Source: Brachionus manjavacas (lineage: Eukaryota > Rotifera > Eurotatoria > Ploima > Brachionidae). Taken from it: a stretch of 64,000 nt of DNA. The notes under the pieces were generated by a model. That model saw nothing but the letters and a program-made list of their open reading frames with translations, was not told the origin of the DNA and did not search any database. The translations under genes and the position numbers were made by a program. Shown here in pieces: positions 19,215-30,793 of the stretch; within the stretch, counting starts at the first letter, position 1; every line of letters begins with the position of its first letter. Location of the stretch: NCBI GenBank assembly GCA_019054805.1, contig JAHQIY010000010.1, positions 975,501 through 1,039,500 on the forward strand. Reading direction: 5' to 3'.

Positions 19215-19375
19215 TTTTCGAATTTAAAATAAAAATTAAATTCATTCTATTTCAAAAAAGAGTTTAATTTCAAATATGAAAATTCTTGCAATATTAACTT
19301 AAAATTATTTTTTTATTTGAGACTTAAAATATTTGAAACATCGCACTTTTTTATTGTTATTTCAACTTTGGATAC
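19215..19375 (-). repeat. Dispersed AAGTGCGATGTTTC repeat, copy 2 (inverted)
   Basis: The minus strand reads the same TTGAAATAACA...AAGTGCGATGTTTCAAATATTTT block as 5115-5200. It extends ~130 bp with similarity to 48930-49050 and 59508-59640. Confidence 0.55.
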
Positions 19376-19599
19376 ATTTTGTAATTCAAACACAAAAAAT
19401 TAAACCAGATTGAAGGTAAAATAAATTTTGAAATAAGAATTCTAAAGCAACCTTAGAAGTTTCTCAATTCAAAAAATGAAAAAGAACTCATAAGAAACAA
19501 ATTTTCTACATTTTTAACCAGTGTAATAGTTTTGTAAATAAATAGCATTTGAATAAACTTATGAATAATTAGATTAATTTTTAAATTTAAAATCAAATG

Positions 19600-20300
19600 G
19601 TCTTTCTCTTACTCTAAGCGAAACGATTGAAGAAAATGATCTTTGTGTTTATATAACAAGTGATCTAAAGTGGAAAAAACAATGCTCAGCAGCATCGGCA
19701 AAAGCAAATAGAGCACTAGGTATGATCAAGCACACTTTTAAAAACTTAAGTGTTTTTTCGCTTAGACTACTCTATACAGCACTAGTCCGTCCTCATTTAG
19801 AATATGCTGTAAGTGTCTGGAGCCCAACAGCAAAAGATGACATATATATAATCGAAAAGGTGCAACGTAGAGCGACCAAGTTTCTAAGTTGTCTTCAAAA
19901 TCTACCATATGAATCAAGGTTAAAGATCTTAAATTTGACAACTCTTGAAGAAAGACGTAAAAGAGGTGATCTAATCCAAATGTACAAATTAGTCAAAGGT
20001 ATGGAAAATATAATAATAGTTTAATAAACGGAATTAATTATGCGAAAACAACAACAGGGCCAGCTAGTAATCTGAGAAGACATGACAAGAGGCTAGTAAG
20101 AGAACTAAACAAGAATGGTCCGCATCGCTTTAACTTTAACTTTAACTCAATGGTTTCAAGGCAATAATCGACAAAGAAGTTTTTGGAATAAATAGAAGCA
20201 ACGACTGCTAAGGCTCTTAATGGGCCAGACGTCATATTTGGCGTTGGTATAGCGTTCATTCGCTGTACAGCAGTTTATACTACTACTACTACTACTACTA
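19600..20300 (+). mobile_element. LINE ORF2 3' end with (TAC)n tail
   Basis: The plus strand reads ETIEENDLCVYITSDLKWK, then LLYTALVRPHLEYAVSVWSP, IEKVQRRATKFLSC and ERRKRGDLIQMYKLVKG. After a stop near 20020 it continues in another frame as TTGPASNLRRHDKRLVREL. The tail is TATACTACTACTACTACT at 20277-20300. 5'-truncated; same broad family as 5215-5536, 9080-9969 and 48150-48815. Confidence 0.8.
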
Positions 20301-20888
20301 AATTTTAAATTTAAACAAATTTTAAATTTGAGTTTTATTTTAAAGCCAGAAATAAAAATGAATTCAAATTTTATTTTTAATTTAAATAGGAATAAATCGA
20401 ATAATTTGTTCAAATCATCAATTTGATTTACAACACTACAGTGTAATAAAGCATTGGAGTCATTAGTGGTTGATAAAATTAAGTATTCATGAAAGATTAG
20501 GTATACTCTATTTACCGGAGTGTTAAATTTAACATACATGGTCAATTAATTAAATTATTAGAATTTAGATAAATATAAAATTTAAATTTTTATTATTAAT
20601 TAATTAATTTGTGCAGTTAAAAATAATATTATTATTAATTACGTTATACTTTTGTTGGAATAGGCTTCATTCATTTTTTGTTAAAAATAATTGGAAATTT
20701 ATAAGAAGTCGTTTTGACTAAAATTTTTTTAAATAAAATCAAAAATTTCAATTTATTCTATTTTTTTAAAGAGAAAAAAATGCTCTAATAAACATCGCTT
20801 TAGGATTTAACAATATAACAAAATAACTAGAAGTGACTGTATAAATATTTTAATTTCAAACAACTAAAAAAAATTCACTTTTTTTTGA
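20301..20888. other. AT-rich intergenic stretch
   Basis: No feature seen. Short open frames here have no recognisable composition or motif. Confidence 0.5.
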
Positions 20889-20981
20889 TTTTAAATCCTT
20901 GAAATACAAAAAGTTATATCAAAAATTCATCAAGGATAATGAGGACCAGCATATTTGTACTGATGATATCCTTGGCCTATG
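20889..20981 (-). repeat. 93-bp perfect duplicate of the secreted-protein gene 3' end
   Basis: Identical over all 93 bases to 21534-21626, which contains the last 17 codons, the stop and about 40 bp beyond. It lies 645 bp downstream of the functional copy in the same orientation. Upstream of it no further gene sequence is recognisable. Confidence 0.9.
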
Positions 20982-21476
20982 ATTGTTAAGTTTTCGTAAA
21001 ATCAATAGATTTTTTAAACACATAAATTTGTTAATTTTTTGGAATAGCAAGCACCAATTTACGCGGCCACATAAATTTTTGTCCGAAAGTAAAATAAAAA
21101 TAAAAATGAAGAAGTATAAAAAAAGCTTATGAATAAAAAGATAGATTAAGTTAACAAATTTTACTGATTTATTTTATTAGAGAAAATAAAACATTAATTA
21201 TTTTATTAAAATATTCTAATAATTAAAATGAGGCGAAATTTAGGTTTAAAAAATTTATTTAACAGACTTGGTCAAGCTTTTCAGTTTCATTCAACTTAAT
21301 CACTAGAAATTCAGCAACAAATTAGATATTTAGAGAGAATATCAAAAGCGAAAAGTTGGCTCTTGCTTTCAATGTGATTAATGATTTATTATTTTTTAAA
21401 TTTTTATTCAAATGACTAAATTTTTTGAAAAATTGAATTTTAAATTTAAATTTTTTTTTATTTTTTTACTCAATTG

Positions 21477-21494
21477 ATTATATATATATATATT
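21477..21494. repeat. (TA)n microsatellite
   Basis: Uninterrupted TA dinucleotides downstream of the secreted-protein gene. Confidence 0.9.
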
Positions 21495-21574
21495 TTGTTC
21501 TACCGGTCTCAATAAAAATAATAAAATTAAATATTTTAAATCCTTGAAATACAAAAAGTTATATCAAAAATTCA

Positions 21575-22612
21575 TCAAGGATAATGAGGACCAGCATATT
21601 TGTACTGATGATATCCTTGGCCTATGCTATCTCTTAGAATGTTAAAATAGCATTCGCTTTGGAATCCGAAAGGCGATACGATCAATGGCTCAGAAATATT
21701 GATTCGCTTGAGTGTCCAACTATTTGGCAAAACTACGTCAAGACTCGGACCACTTTTCTCAAATGCATGCATAACATAAAAGTTTCCACGTCCATCGTTT
21801 AACTGATATATTTCATCCTCAAATAAAATTGTTTGACATTTTTTAATAGTATTTGAAACCAAATAACCAGGAGGTGGATTAAAAGCATCTTTTTTGCTTG
21901 GTATGTAAGTCATGCATACCAATTTTGCCATTTCTATCCAAGTATAATCTCTATATTTTGCAATTTTAATGCAGCTTTCATTTTTGCAGTTGATACCAGT
22001 GTCTGGTGATCGCATAAAATAAGTTTTTTTGAACATCAAATTCCGATTAACGTTTTTTCTATATGGAAAAGAAGGCTCAAATTCTTCCCATTTTTGATCA
22101 TCTATTGGGCTCTCACCACCTGCAACTATAACCACTTTGTTCAAATTATTCATTAGCTCTTTGGCAAAACCAATTTGAGACCACTCAATGATATCAGGAA
22201 GCTTGGTTCTGTTAGTTGAATATTTTAGACCAATTTTTTCACAACTCGGAACAGCTAAAATTTGGGAAATAATTTCTTTGAAAAAATTAGTTATTAAATC
22301 AAATATATTTGATAAACTTCGTTCCTTTCTTGATGTTCTTTCGTGTAATATTCTTTTGATTATGCGTTGGCCAAATGAACTGGTAAGGAATTTTTGCCAA
22401 TTAACATTTGCTGAACCCTTTGTTTCTTGGGATAAAAATTTTGTCAAAAGAGGCTGCTTTGAGAAGAAATCAATAATCAGGCTTTGGTTTAAATTGTTTA
22501 TTAATGATGGATTGCTCGAGATGACTTGTTTAATTTGTTCCAAAATTCTATCATCTTGATACCCAAGACCAACGATAAAAAAGCAAAGAAAAAGTAATGC
22601 TAAAATTTTCAT
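21575..22612 (-). CDS. Secreted protein of unknown function, 345 aa
   Basis: Single open frame, start ATG at 22612 followed directly by a signal peptide (MKILALLFLCFFIVGLGYQ). Residues ~20-120 are helical and polar, with a basic patch (HERTSRKERS) that could be a processing site. The C-terminal two thirds hold several Cys (SCEK, INCKNESC, KLVCM, IKKCQ, SECYF), suggesting disulfides. They also hold aromatic/Gly-rich conserved-looking blocks: AGGESPIDD, YQLNDGRGNFYVMHAF, LPNSWTL and GQGYHQYKYAGPHYP. These blocks look like a globular domain; I do not recognise a named family. No intron is evident. Composition is less AT-rich than the surroundings and the frame is intact, so I regard it as a real expressed gene. 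Probably extracellular. Confidence 0.88.
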   Translation of the reverse strand: MKILALLFLCFFIVGLGYQDDRILEQIKQVISSNPSLINNLNQSLIIDFFSKQPLLTKFLSQETKGSANVNWQKFLTSSFGQRIIKRILHERTSRKERSLSNIFDLITNFFKEIISQILAVPSCEKIGLKYSTNRTKLPDIIEWSQIGFAKELMNNLNKVVIVAGGESPIDDQKWEEFEPSFPYRKNVNRNLMFKKTYFMRSPDTGINCKNESCIKIAKYRDYTWIEMAKLVCMTYIPSKKDAFNPPPGYLVSNTIKKCQTILFEDEIYQLNDGRGNFYVMHAFEKSGPSLDVVLPNSWTLKRINISEPLIVSPFGFQSECYFNILRDSIGQGYHQYKYAGPHYP

Positions 22613-23103
22613 TTTTGATTAAAAAAGTTTTCTCTTTCAATATTTTTTCAAATTTTACAGGTAATTTTTTAAATATTTATAAATATCATTTTAAAACCTT
22701 GAAATGTCGAACAATCATGTTAAACGAGAATCCATTTTAATTTTATTTTTCAAAATATTGGTTGGTTTTAATTTAACTTTATTTTTTTTCTATTTTAGGA
22801 CATTTTTTAAAAGAAATGTTTTAAGAATGATTTTTTTATTTATTAGCTACGTCAATCTGAAAAATTCGTGAATTTATTCTGAAGTCATAGTAACTTAAGT
22901 GGTTTTTAATCGAAGAAATCTGATTCATCACTAATTTTTTTATATAAAAAACATAATTAAATGATTACATTTTATTTTTCAAAAAAAATAATTGTAAATT
23001 ATTTTTCAAATTAATTAAAAATACCAAAAAACGAAATTGGAAAAAGAAGATATCTTTTGATGATAATTAAAGAAATACAGCTGAGAATTGAAAAAAAGCT
23101 GCT
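22613..23103. other. Upstream region of the secreted-protein gene
   Basis: AT-rich. TTATAAATATTT-like words occur ~60 bp upstream of the start on the minus strand, but no promoter can be assigned. Confidence 0.35.
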
Positions 23104-23420
23104 GCTTTTGAAAAGCGTATTTATTTGTGATAACCCCTAATTTTGAATGAGATTCCCCAAAATATTAAGTTTTTACTTTTAAAAGTGTCTTACTTTGCCC
23201 GTTATTTTCCAGAAGAACGGATTTTATAAAATTATGAAACCTGGTGATCTTATATATTTTTAAGTCAATTTTAATTCTTTAATATCTGTTTTGATATATT
23301 CCTTTATGAAAAAATTCAAATTTCGAGTGGTTGATGTCCTTTGGGGTAAAAATTTAATATTTTTGGAAATTTTTCATTTAATATTTGGGATTATCACAAA
23401 TAAAAACGCCTTTCAAAAGC
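23104..23420. repeat. MITE-like element with ~35 bp inverted ends
   Basis: GCTTTTGAAAAGCGTATTTATTTGTGATAACCCC at 23104 recurs inverted at 23388-23420 with few mismatches. The interior is non-coding. Size ~317 bp. Confidence 0.65.
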
Positions 23421-23479
23421 CTTTTGGAATTGTGTTTGAAGCTTTGGTTGATTTTGTCTATAATCCCGGTAAGAACAAT

Positions 23480-24235
23480 TAAGCCCAATTCGAACTACTG
23501 ATGTGGGAAGACGAGTCCAGCAATTCCAGAAAAGGATCTGGGAGTCACGTTTTCACGTAGCTTGAAATTTTCTATTCATATTAAAAATCAAGTGAACAGA
23601 GCTACTGGAATTCTCGGCCAGTTGAAAAGATCATTTAAATAATGGACCATAGATACCTGCAGAACGCTCTATTATGCCTACGTAAGACCCCATCTGGAGT
23701 ATGCCGCTGTTTTCTGATCCCCCTAGCAAGAAAGTGCGCGGTGTTCGTGGCGACCTGATCAATATGTTCAAACTCACCAAAGGTATCAACGAAGTCAGCT
23801 GGGTGAACCCCCCGGTTCCCTCAAGTTCACTATCCCAACCCGGACCGACCAGGGGTATCAGAGGTCATGCAAGAAGACTGTCCGGCCAAGCCTCCACCAA
23901 ATGTTTACAACGGGCTAACACATTCACCAACAAGATAGTGAGGTGTAAGTAGACGAGTGGAGCGCCCTGCCAGCTACAGTGACAGATGCCTACTCGGTCA
24001 ACAAGTTTATAAACGGATACAATCTTGAAAATGAACATTTATTTGTAAAAATTTCTTTTACAGCTCTTTCTTTCTGTAATCTTAGCTCTTATTTCGACCT
24101 TAAATTCAAACAGTATTACTTTTTTCAGTACTTTTCTATGTGTTATGTGCAAGGAGCTACCATAGGTGACTTCCTAGTAGGCCACCTCCGCAAGCAAGTC
24201 TTTCTGTAGCTCTTAGATTATTATTTTTATTATTA
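23480..24235 (+). mobile_element. LINE family B 3' end, internally deleted
   Basis: Reads KDLGVTFSRSLKF, NRATGILGQLKRSF and YAYVRPHLEYAAV. It then jumps (deletion) to RGVRGDLINMFKLTKGIN, GIRGHARRLSGQ and NTFTNKIV, ending near 24030. The 3' UTR (AGGAGCTACCATAGGTGACTTCCTAGTAGGCCACCTCCGCAAGC, 24150-24200) closely matches that at 36970-37025. It ends in a (TTA)n tail. More GC-rich than surroundings. Confidence 0.8.
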
Positions 24236-24249
24236 TTATTATAATTGGA

Positions 24250-25000
24250 GGGAATCCATTATAGTTTTTGGTCAAAATTTTTTCATTATTTGATTGAATT
24301 GGAATATCCATCCTTACTGAGTTAAAACTACAATTGTTCGTACGAGCAGCAATTGTAATCACATGATGAAACTTGTAATGTATTAGCTGGAGTATAAGGG
24401 CAGTTTTTCTATTATTTTCAACATTATTAACTCGTTTTTAAATATTACTCATCATACTTTCGAAATTTTACCAGTCTTGTGAGCTATGATTTTGATTATG
24501 AATTTTACATGGTTCTTTTTAATTTGACTTTTGTCACCACCTTGAAGAAAGTTGCACTTGTCCTCTTTGAAAGATCATTTTGTTGAGTGAATTCCACAAA
24601 TAAGCTTCAACAAATTCTGTTTTAGTTATAATGGGATAATCATAAAAAATTTTTGATTGAATTTTTCGACAGTTTCACTCTTTGCACTGTTTGTAATTGG
24701 GTGTGTTAAAACATGAATCGGTGAATGCTCATACTATATGCTTTCGTGGCACTCATTTAAAAATGGAATTTTCAAGACTTTTTCAAGAATTAATGATGTG
24801 TTGAATTTGGGAGTCTGTAAGTGGTTAAAAAACATTTTTGATTATTTTTTTATTTTCTCTTTGACTTGTGGAGCAACTGGTGACACATGTTTCCCATTCT
24901 TGTGATTAGAAAGCTTCTCACAGTATTTTTTTTTTGATATTTTTAGTTGTAAACATATTTGACTGAATCTTTAAAATGATTAATCATAGCAAATACTATG
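24250..25000 (-). pseudogene. Decayed coding stretch of unknown origin
   Basis: One minus-strand frame stays protein-like for ~245 codons with only interspersed stops: KYCEKLSNHKNGKHVSPVAP, TPKFNTSLILEKVLKIPFLN, IHVLTHPITNSAKSETVEKF, KCNFLQGGDKSQIKKNH. I do not recognise the family. It lies next to a decayed Ty3/gypsy pol on the opposite strand. Confidence 0.4.
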
Positions 25001-25199
25001 TCACATTGTCGAGATGTAAATTTTTAATCACAAGCTTGAATTGTTCCAAAAAATGAAGTGCCATCCAAATAATTTTCCAGAAGACTTGCTCAGCTTGTTA
25101 TATTTATCACGTGTTGTGACACGATAATATTTTCATAGTTTAATGAAAATAACCAGAATAAAATAACAATGTTAATTTTAATAAAATAACAAAAAAAAA

Positions 25200-26000
25200 A
25201 ACGTCATTCACACGAGAATGGCGCTTTGTTTGTGTACCTCGTAATGCCAATGGGGCTAGCAAACTATTCAGCTATATTTCAAAGAGCTATGAATCAAGTG
25301 TTGAAAAGGTAAATAATTTCTTGTTTGAAGTGGTTTTCTTAGATAACGTTCTGATTCACTCGGAAACACTTATCGAACACTTTAAACACATGGAATTTGT
25401 GGTAATCGAATTAAAGAAATTCCAACTTTCAGTAAAGATGAAAATGTGTTAAGTGGAAAGGAAAGAGATAGTATTTTTAGGCTACGTTATTTCACGTAAT
25501 TTTGGTTATTTGATTTTATATTACAAACGATCAAAAAAATTTATTCAACTTCAGAGCTCACCGGACTTGCTCAATACTATCGAAAATTCATCGAGTATTT
25601 TGTCAAGATTGATGATCATTATACAACCAACAACAAAAGAAGAATCTTTGAACAAAATGGCAAAGAACTCGATGTTGTCAATGATAATCAGCCGCTGTCA
25701 TAGTTCACTTCGTTCAAAACACCAAACTCTAGATTAGCACGATGATAAATCAGAATTAGCAATAATATTTTTCATATAGTAAATCGAATTGAAAAAACTC
25801 GTTAAAATGCTTATTCGGAAAGCTCAAGAAAACAAATACAAGTCAGTCGACCAGATGAAAGTGATCAAATTATGAATTTCATTTCCGATCAAGTAAAGAA
25901 TGAACCCAAAGACGAAGCTCACTGCAATTTATTGGTCACGCTAGAAGTGCAAGACAAAGAAAAATGCATTTTGTGGATAAATGCAACTCGCTAGGTCAGC
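25200..26000 (+). mobile_element. Decayed Ty3/gypsy pol fragment
   Basis: The plus strand in shifting frames reads VMPMGLANYSAIFQRAMNQVL, VVFLDNVLIHSETLIEHFKH (the YLDD box has become FLDN), EIVFLGYVIS, LTGLAQYYRKFIEYF and NDNQPLS. This gives RT then RNase H order. Many frameshifts, no LTRs found. Older than the 9970-16997 copy. Confidence 0.75.
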
Positions 26001-26033
26001 AGCGACAAAGAACCTCCGATTCAGGGGCGGACC

Positions 26034-26216
26034 ATGCCCATTGTTTCTCGAGCAGTTCGAAAACTGCTCTTCAATCGTCTCCACACAGTTCGTACACCTC
26101 GTGTGCCACGAGGACGTCCAAAGCTCGGATCGGGACCTAAGAGAGCTTTGAACAGTTTTTCATGCGCGGTTGGCCCTCAACTATTACACCCGAATAATTT
26201 AAAAGCTGATAATTAA
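26034..26216 (+). other. Short GC-richer ORF with AT-hook-like motif
   Basis: 60 codons, ATG to TAA, markedly less AT-rich than its flanks. Contains VPRGRPKLGSGPKR, an AT-hook core (PRGRPK). Could be a fragment of a DNA-binding or transposon protein. It directly follows the decayed Ty3/gypsy fragment and precedes the hAT element. Identity unknown. Confidence 0.35.
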
Positions 26217-26324
26217 AAAAATTCTCTCTCTCATTCTTTCTCTTTAGTCCTCTTTAAAATATAGTTCAGCTTAAATGCAGGCAGCGCACGCTAACAACTA
26301 ACTACTATATTAACCAACAAATAT

Positions 26325-26830
26325 TAGTGTTGGATGCGGTCAGACAAAACCGGTCCATTAGACGAACGGTTTTAAGCGGTCGTTTGGCCGGTCAGCTTGG
26401 CGGTCAAAATTTAGGACCGTATAAAAAAACCGGTCTAAAATATACGGGCGGCCAAAAAACCTGTAATAATAAAAAATTTAAAATAATTTAATATATTTTT
26501 TATTTAAAAAAAGAAGTTTTTTAATAAAAAAAAAATAAATTCAAAAATTCAAAAAAAAATTAAAAATTTTACTCACAAATTAAAAATAAAAAATAAATTT
26601 TTATTTAAGAAATTAAAAAAAAAAATATTTAAAAACTAAAAAAAAAAATTTATTTAAAAAATAGTTATTGGCCTATGTCCAATCACCAACTACCAACAAC
26701 CCCCAACCCAACTACCAATATTGTTGTTAGTTGGTAGTTTTTGTTTATTGGCCAACAATCAATAACCAACAACTACCAACACCTAAAAATACCAACTAAC
26801 AACTGCCAACAACCACTAACCACAAACATC
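26325..26830 (+). repeat. Left terminal inverted repeat of the hAT element
   Basis: Matches 31215-31826 inverted. The outer ~150 bp are GC-rich (CGGTCAAAATTT, GGACCGTATAAA, ACCGGTCTAAAATATACGGGCGG), followed by an A/T tract, then CCAACTACCAACAA words. Confidence 0.88.
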
Positions 26831-27080
26831 AACAACTACTCCCAACTGCCAACATTCAACTAATACCAACCACCAACTACTACCAACTATCAACCACCAC
26901 CAACAACCAACCAACCACCAACTCCTACCAACTAAAACTAACTACTACTAACTACTCCCAACTACCAACCAACTACAACCAACAGCCACTAATCACAAAC
27001 ACCGACAAGGACTTTCAACTGCCAACATTCAACCAATACCAACCACCAACTACTACCAACTATCAACCAACAACAACCTT
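26690..27080 (+). repeat. Subterminal ACCAACTACCAACAAC repeats
   Basis: Dozens of degenerate CCAAC/ACCAAC words. A shorter mirror version lies at 31215-31400 on the other strand. In hAT elements subterminal repeats bind transposase; whether these do is inference. Confidence 0.75.
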
Positions 27081-27171
27081 TTTTTGTTTTGAACTTTTCG
27101 AATAATATTGGATTTTTGTTTTTGTTATCGTTCCAAAATTCGGTCAGTCTATTAGTTTTCGGCTCTAATTT

Positions 27172-28860
27172 TTAATTCGTGATTTCTTTCTTAATTGATC
27201 TCCAGTTTATTTCAATTTCAGCTTCATCATCAGATGAATCACTCATTTGAACTCCTTTTCTTTGTTTAGTTTTGTTTTCATAAGTCGAAAGTATTTTATT
27301 TGTGGAACTCAATTTGATTTCATTTTTGAAATCTGAAATTGATTCTCTGATTTGCTTTTCAGCCTTTTCTGTTGAACTTGAAAATTTTTTGTATCGGGGG
27401 TTCAAAAATGCTACTAGGACCAGGTACTTGTTTTCAAAAATTCCATATTTCTGAGTGTAGAAATCTATTTACATAAATGTATATTTTTATTAATTGTTTG
27501 AATCCAACTGAAAATTGTTTGTCATCAACATTAATATCACAAGCTTTAATTAACGTTGTAAATGCTGGCGTAATAAGACTTGAAGTTGCAGAATATTCGG
27601 AAGAAATATCTTCAGGAATATTATAGAAGGTTTGTAAGAGCAACATCGCATCTTCTTGAATTTCAACTTCATTGGATTTTTGCTGCAGATTTTTATGTTT
27701 TTGATCTTTTGATAAAATTGGATTCACCGATTCTTTATTCTTGATAACACTTTCAACCATTAAAAATGTACTATTTCATCTTGTAACTACTTGTTGGACA
27801 ATTGAAAGATGTTTTTCACTTATTTCACTTTGTTTTTTCATTAATTCTTCTTTCATCATTGCTGAATGATTATAATATGAAGCGATTGAGCTTCATTTCT
27901 CTAGAGCTTGACTGAATATAGAAAATTGATCAATATTTTCATGTATTTTTTGACGAGTAGAATAATCAAGATTTTGCTTATCAGATGCTTCTATTTCCTG
28001 TGTTGTCATCTACGGGTTTTCAGATGGACAATTTTCTTCATTCGTATTAATGTTTGTTTTATCGCTTTCAAGCAATTCAAATTTAATAAATGAGCAATAC
28101 ATGGAATCCTTTCCAAGCCTAGATTTTTTTGACATTTGAAGCATGGTACTCACATTGTCTATTGTAATAAATTTGGTTTTCGAAGAATTGAAAACTCATC
28201 GAGAATACAAGTAATGTTGTCGGAGAGATTCCTTGCTGTACTTTAAAGCATAGACTTAAAGTTAAGTTTATCGTCAAAAAAATGAGCTGTTATATATGAG
28301 AAGTTTTGAACAGATGTCAATCAGTCGGTTGTCATGCTCACACTTTTTATTTCTCTTAATCTTGATATAGTTGATTTTTTTTCTTTTTCATAATAAACGC
28401 TTGCTAATTCGGAAAGGTTCTTCCGTGTAGGCAGATTAAAATTGGAATTCAAAAAATTACAAAATAGCTTGAAAAATTTATTTTCAACACACCGAAAAGG
28501 AAGGCTTGCAGTAATGATAAACATCAAGAGTAAATAAAACGGATCTTTCTCTCTTTTATCACTTTCAAATTTTTTATTCAATTTGATGCCATGATTTTGT
28601 TCCAAATGTCAAATCATTTTGAAAGTTGAATTGTCATTATGAGCAACCTGAAAATTACAAACTTCATTATTTGTATAAACATGCATTTGAAAACTCGATT
28701 TGGTAATAAATTGCCACTTTTGTTGGAAGTTCCATTGATGATTTTTTTAACTTTTTAATTTGAAAAAACTCCCAACATTTCGTTTTTTTTTTCTGCGCCT
28801 GGACTCCTAATAATTTTCATATTCGGATAATTCTGGGGTTTCTTTATCTGAAGTTATACT
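27172..28860 (-). pseudogene. hAT (ZBED-type) transposase, decayed
   Basis: In minus-strand order: a BED-finger remnant (VCNFQV ... HLEQNHGIKL near 28600-28670), then FIITASLPFRCVENKFFKLF and REIKSVSMTTD followed by a stop where Trp is usual. Next come VQNFSYITAHFFDDKLNFKSM, VSTMLQMSKKSRLGKDSMYC, a remnant of TRWNSTFLMVESVIKN and finally NPRYKKFSSSTEKAEK, the blocks surrounding the hAT catalytic core. Frameshifts and about six stops break it. The C-terminal dimerisation domain is not recognisable after 27172. Inactive. Confidence 0.82.
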
Positions 28861-28879
28861 TTCGTGAAAAGATAAATTA

Positions 28880-29040
28880 TGAATTTTCTAGGAACATATC
28901 GATCCATAGAAAAAATGTTAATAGAAAAAAGACAAATTTTTCGTCGAAATCGTCCATAGAAAATTATTACATAGAAAAATAAACACAGAAAATCATAACA
29001 TTGAAAAAAGTCCATAGAAATTTTAAAGTAGAAAATTTAC
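28880..29040 (+). repeat. Degenerate CATAGAAAA repeat
   Basis: About eight spaced copies of (C/T)ATAGAAAA within 150 bp. Non-coding. Confidence 0.5.
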
Positions 29041-29489
29041 TTTTTTTTTAATGTAATTCATTTTTAAAAACATATTTTAATCATATTTAATTTTTTTTTG
29101 ATACTTTTGCATGTAATAGTTGTAATTAAATTCAAAAAAAATTAAGCCAAAAATTTTTATTTTTTAAATAGTTTATTTTTAAATAAAATATTAGAAGCAA
29201 GTTTGCCATTGTTTAAATATTTATAATTAAAGCTTAATAGACAAAAGAGAAAGCTTAAAGCTAAAGAATTTTATTTTCAAGTTTAATTTAAAAAGTTTAT
29301 TTTCAGATAAAAAATTAATGTAAAAATTTTAAAATAAATTTTAATTTTTTAATTTTCAATAATTAAAAAAATTTTGAATAATTTGATTGCTTGATTGATT
29401 GTTATTTACGATTTAGAATAGATTGCTTGAATAAACGATACTTTAAAAAAAATTAAAAGATATAAGCTTTGAGTGACTATAGAAAGCGA

Positions 29490-30260
29490 ATAGTTTTAGT
29501 CCATTATACGACCAGAATATCCCAGCAGGTACCGGAACTGCGTGTACTAAGGTCGATTCAGAAATGTGCAAAGCTTTTTTAATTTGTTTAAATTTAATTA
29601 TTATTTCTTAGCATAACTTAATCCTTAAAAAGAAGGAAAATTAAAAAATATGGTAATAATGATTGTTGATTGATGCTTGTCCAAAAGTCCTGTACAATTT
29701 CATTACATACCATTAAACCATTTCATTCCATAATTATTTCATGCGCTCATCACGATGTCATTTCTAATAAATTATTTACTCTAATTCATGCTATCCGATA
29801 CATAGTCATAATGATTAAGCCTATAGCACGATCTAGAGAACTAGTTTAATTAGTAGATGGCACCCCGCAGCTTAAAAATAAAATTTTAGGAATTCCATCC
29901 CACTGGAATTCTTCTTAGGTGCATACGTGTAAAGAAAGCTTTTGTCAATCCCTTTAACCCCATCATAGTGATGGTATCAAATCTATCACTATGAATAGGC
30001 AAAGAGGTCATCGCCAGCATCATTAGCTATCTGTCACCATGACAACATAGCCTCGGCGACTCAACTCGTGAGGGTCTAATCGGAAGGACCGCTTCTACCC
30101 GGGCGAGTGATATCCAAACCAACCCCTTTTAGAAACTGACAATAGCAGTATATACTGGTAGCAATTAGAAAAATGGCGTTTTAAGATGACCAGTTCGATA
30201 AGAGTAAGAACTGGGCAATTTTGACGTGACCCGATCCTTACAATGGTGTCGTCCACTGCA
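29490..30260. other. GC-richer unexplained island inside the hAT element
   Basis: Composition is clearly higher in G+C than the flanks (for example the segment 30040-30120 with CTCGGCGACTCAACTC and CTACCCGGGCGAGTG). No long ORF on either strand and no known RNA recognised. May be a captured fragment or another inserted repeat. Confidence 0.4.
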
Positions 30261-30639
30261 TTTTTGCGAGTAGGAGATAAAACTTTAAATCCTCCTTGAA
30301 AATTAGCTTTCCAAGCAGGAAAAAAAGTTTTAAATTTTTAATTAAATTGCTTAATTTTGTTTTTTTTTATTTGAACTATCAATTATTTAGAATAGTTAAT
30401 TTGTTTTAAATTGAACTATTTATTATTTATTCAATTTTGGATAGTTCAATATTATTTAATTTAACTATCCAAAATTGATTTAATTAATATTTTCGAAAGT
30501 TAGTTTTTCATTTTATTTTTCAATTTTGCCAAGTCATGTATCAAATTTAAAATATGTCTAAATTATGTTCAGACTTAGTTCTTTGATCTATTAATTAAAC
30601 CATTAAAATTTAATAATTTAACAAACATTGAATGTAAGT

Positions 30640-30702
30640 CTATACATATGGTTAACGTGATGTGTTTGACATCGTAAGGCAGAGGGTTCGATCCTCCATT
30701 GT
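30640..30702 (+). repeat. tRNA-like element, copy 1 (SINE head?)
   Basis: Contains a B-box-like GAGGGTTCGATCCTCC (30682-30697), a well-paired T-arm, preceded by ATGGTTAACGTG in D-arm position. No complete acceptor stem. Confidence 0.45.
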
Positions 30703-30793
30703 TTCAAAAAAAATTTTAAATTTTCAAAATTCAAAATTTAGATTTTTATTCATTATAGATCTCTTAAATATAAATATAAACAAAGTTTTAAAG

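Noticed and set aside
20156..20545. 129-codon minus-strand ORF
   Set aside because: Overlaps the LINE tail antisense, including the (TAC)n tail read as a Ser run; not a gene.
22188..22559. 123-codon plus-strand frame opposite the secreted-protein gene
   Set aside because: The minus strand has an intact gene with a signal peptide; this frame has no motif.
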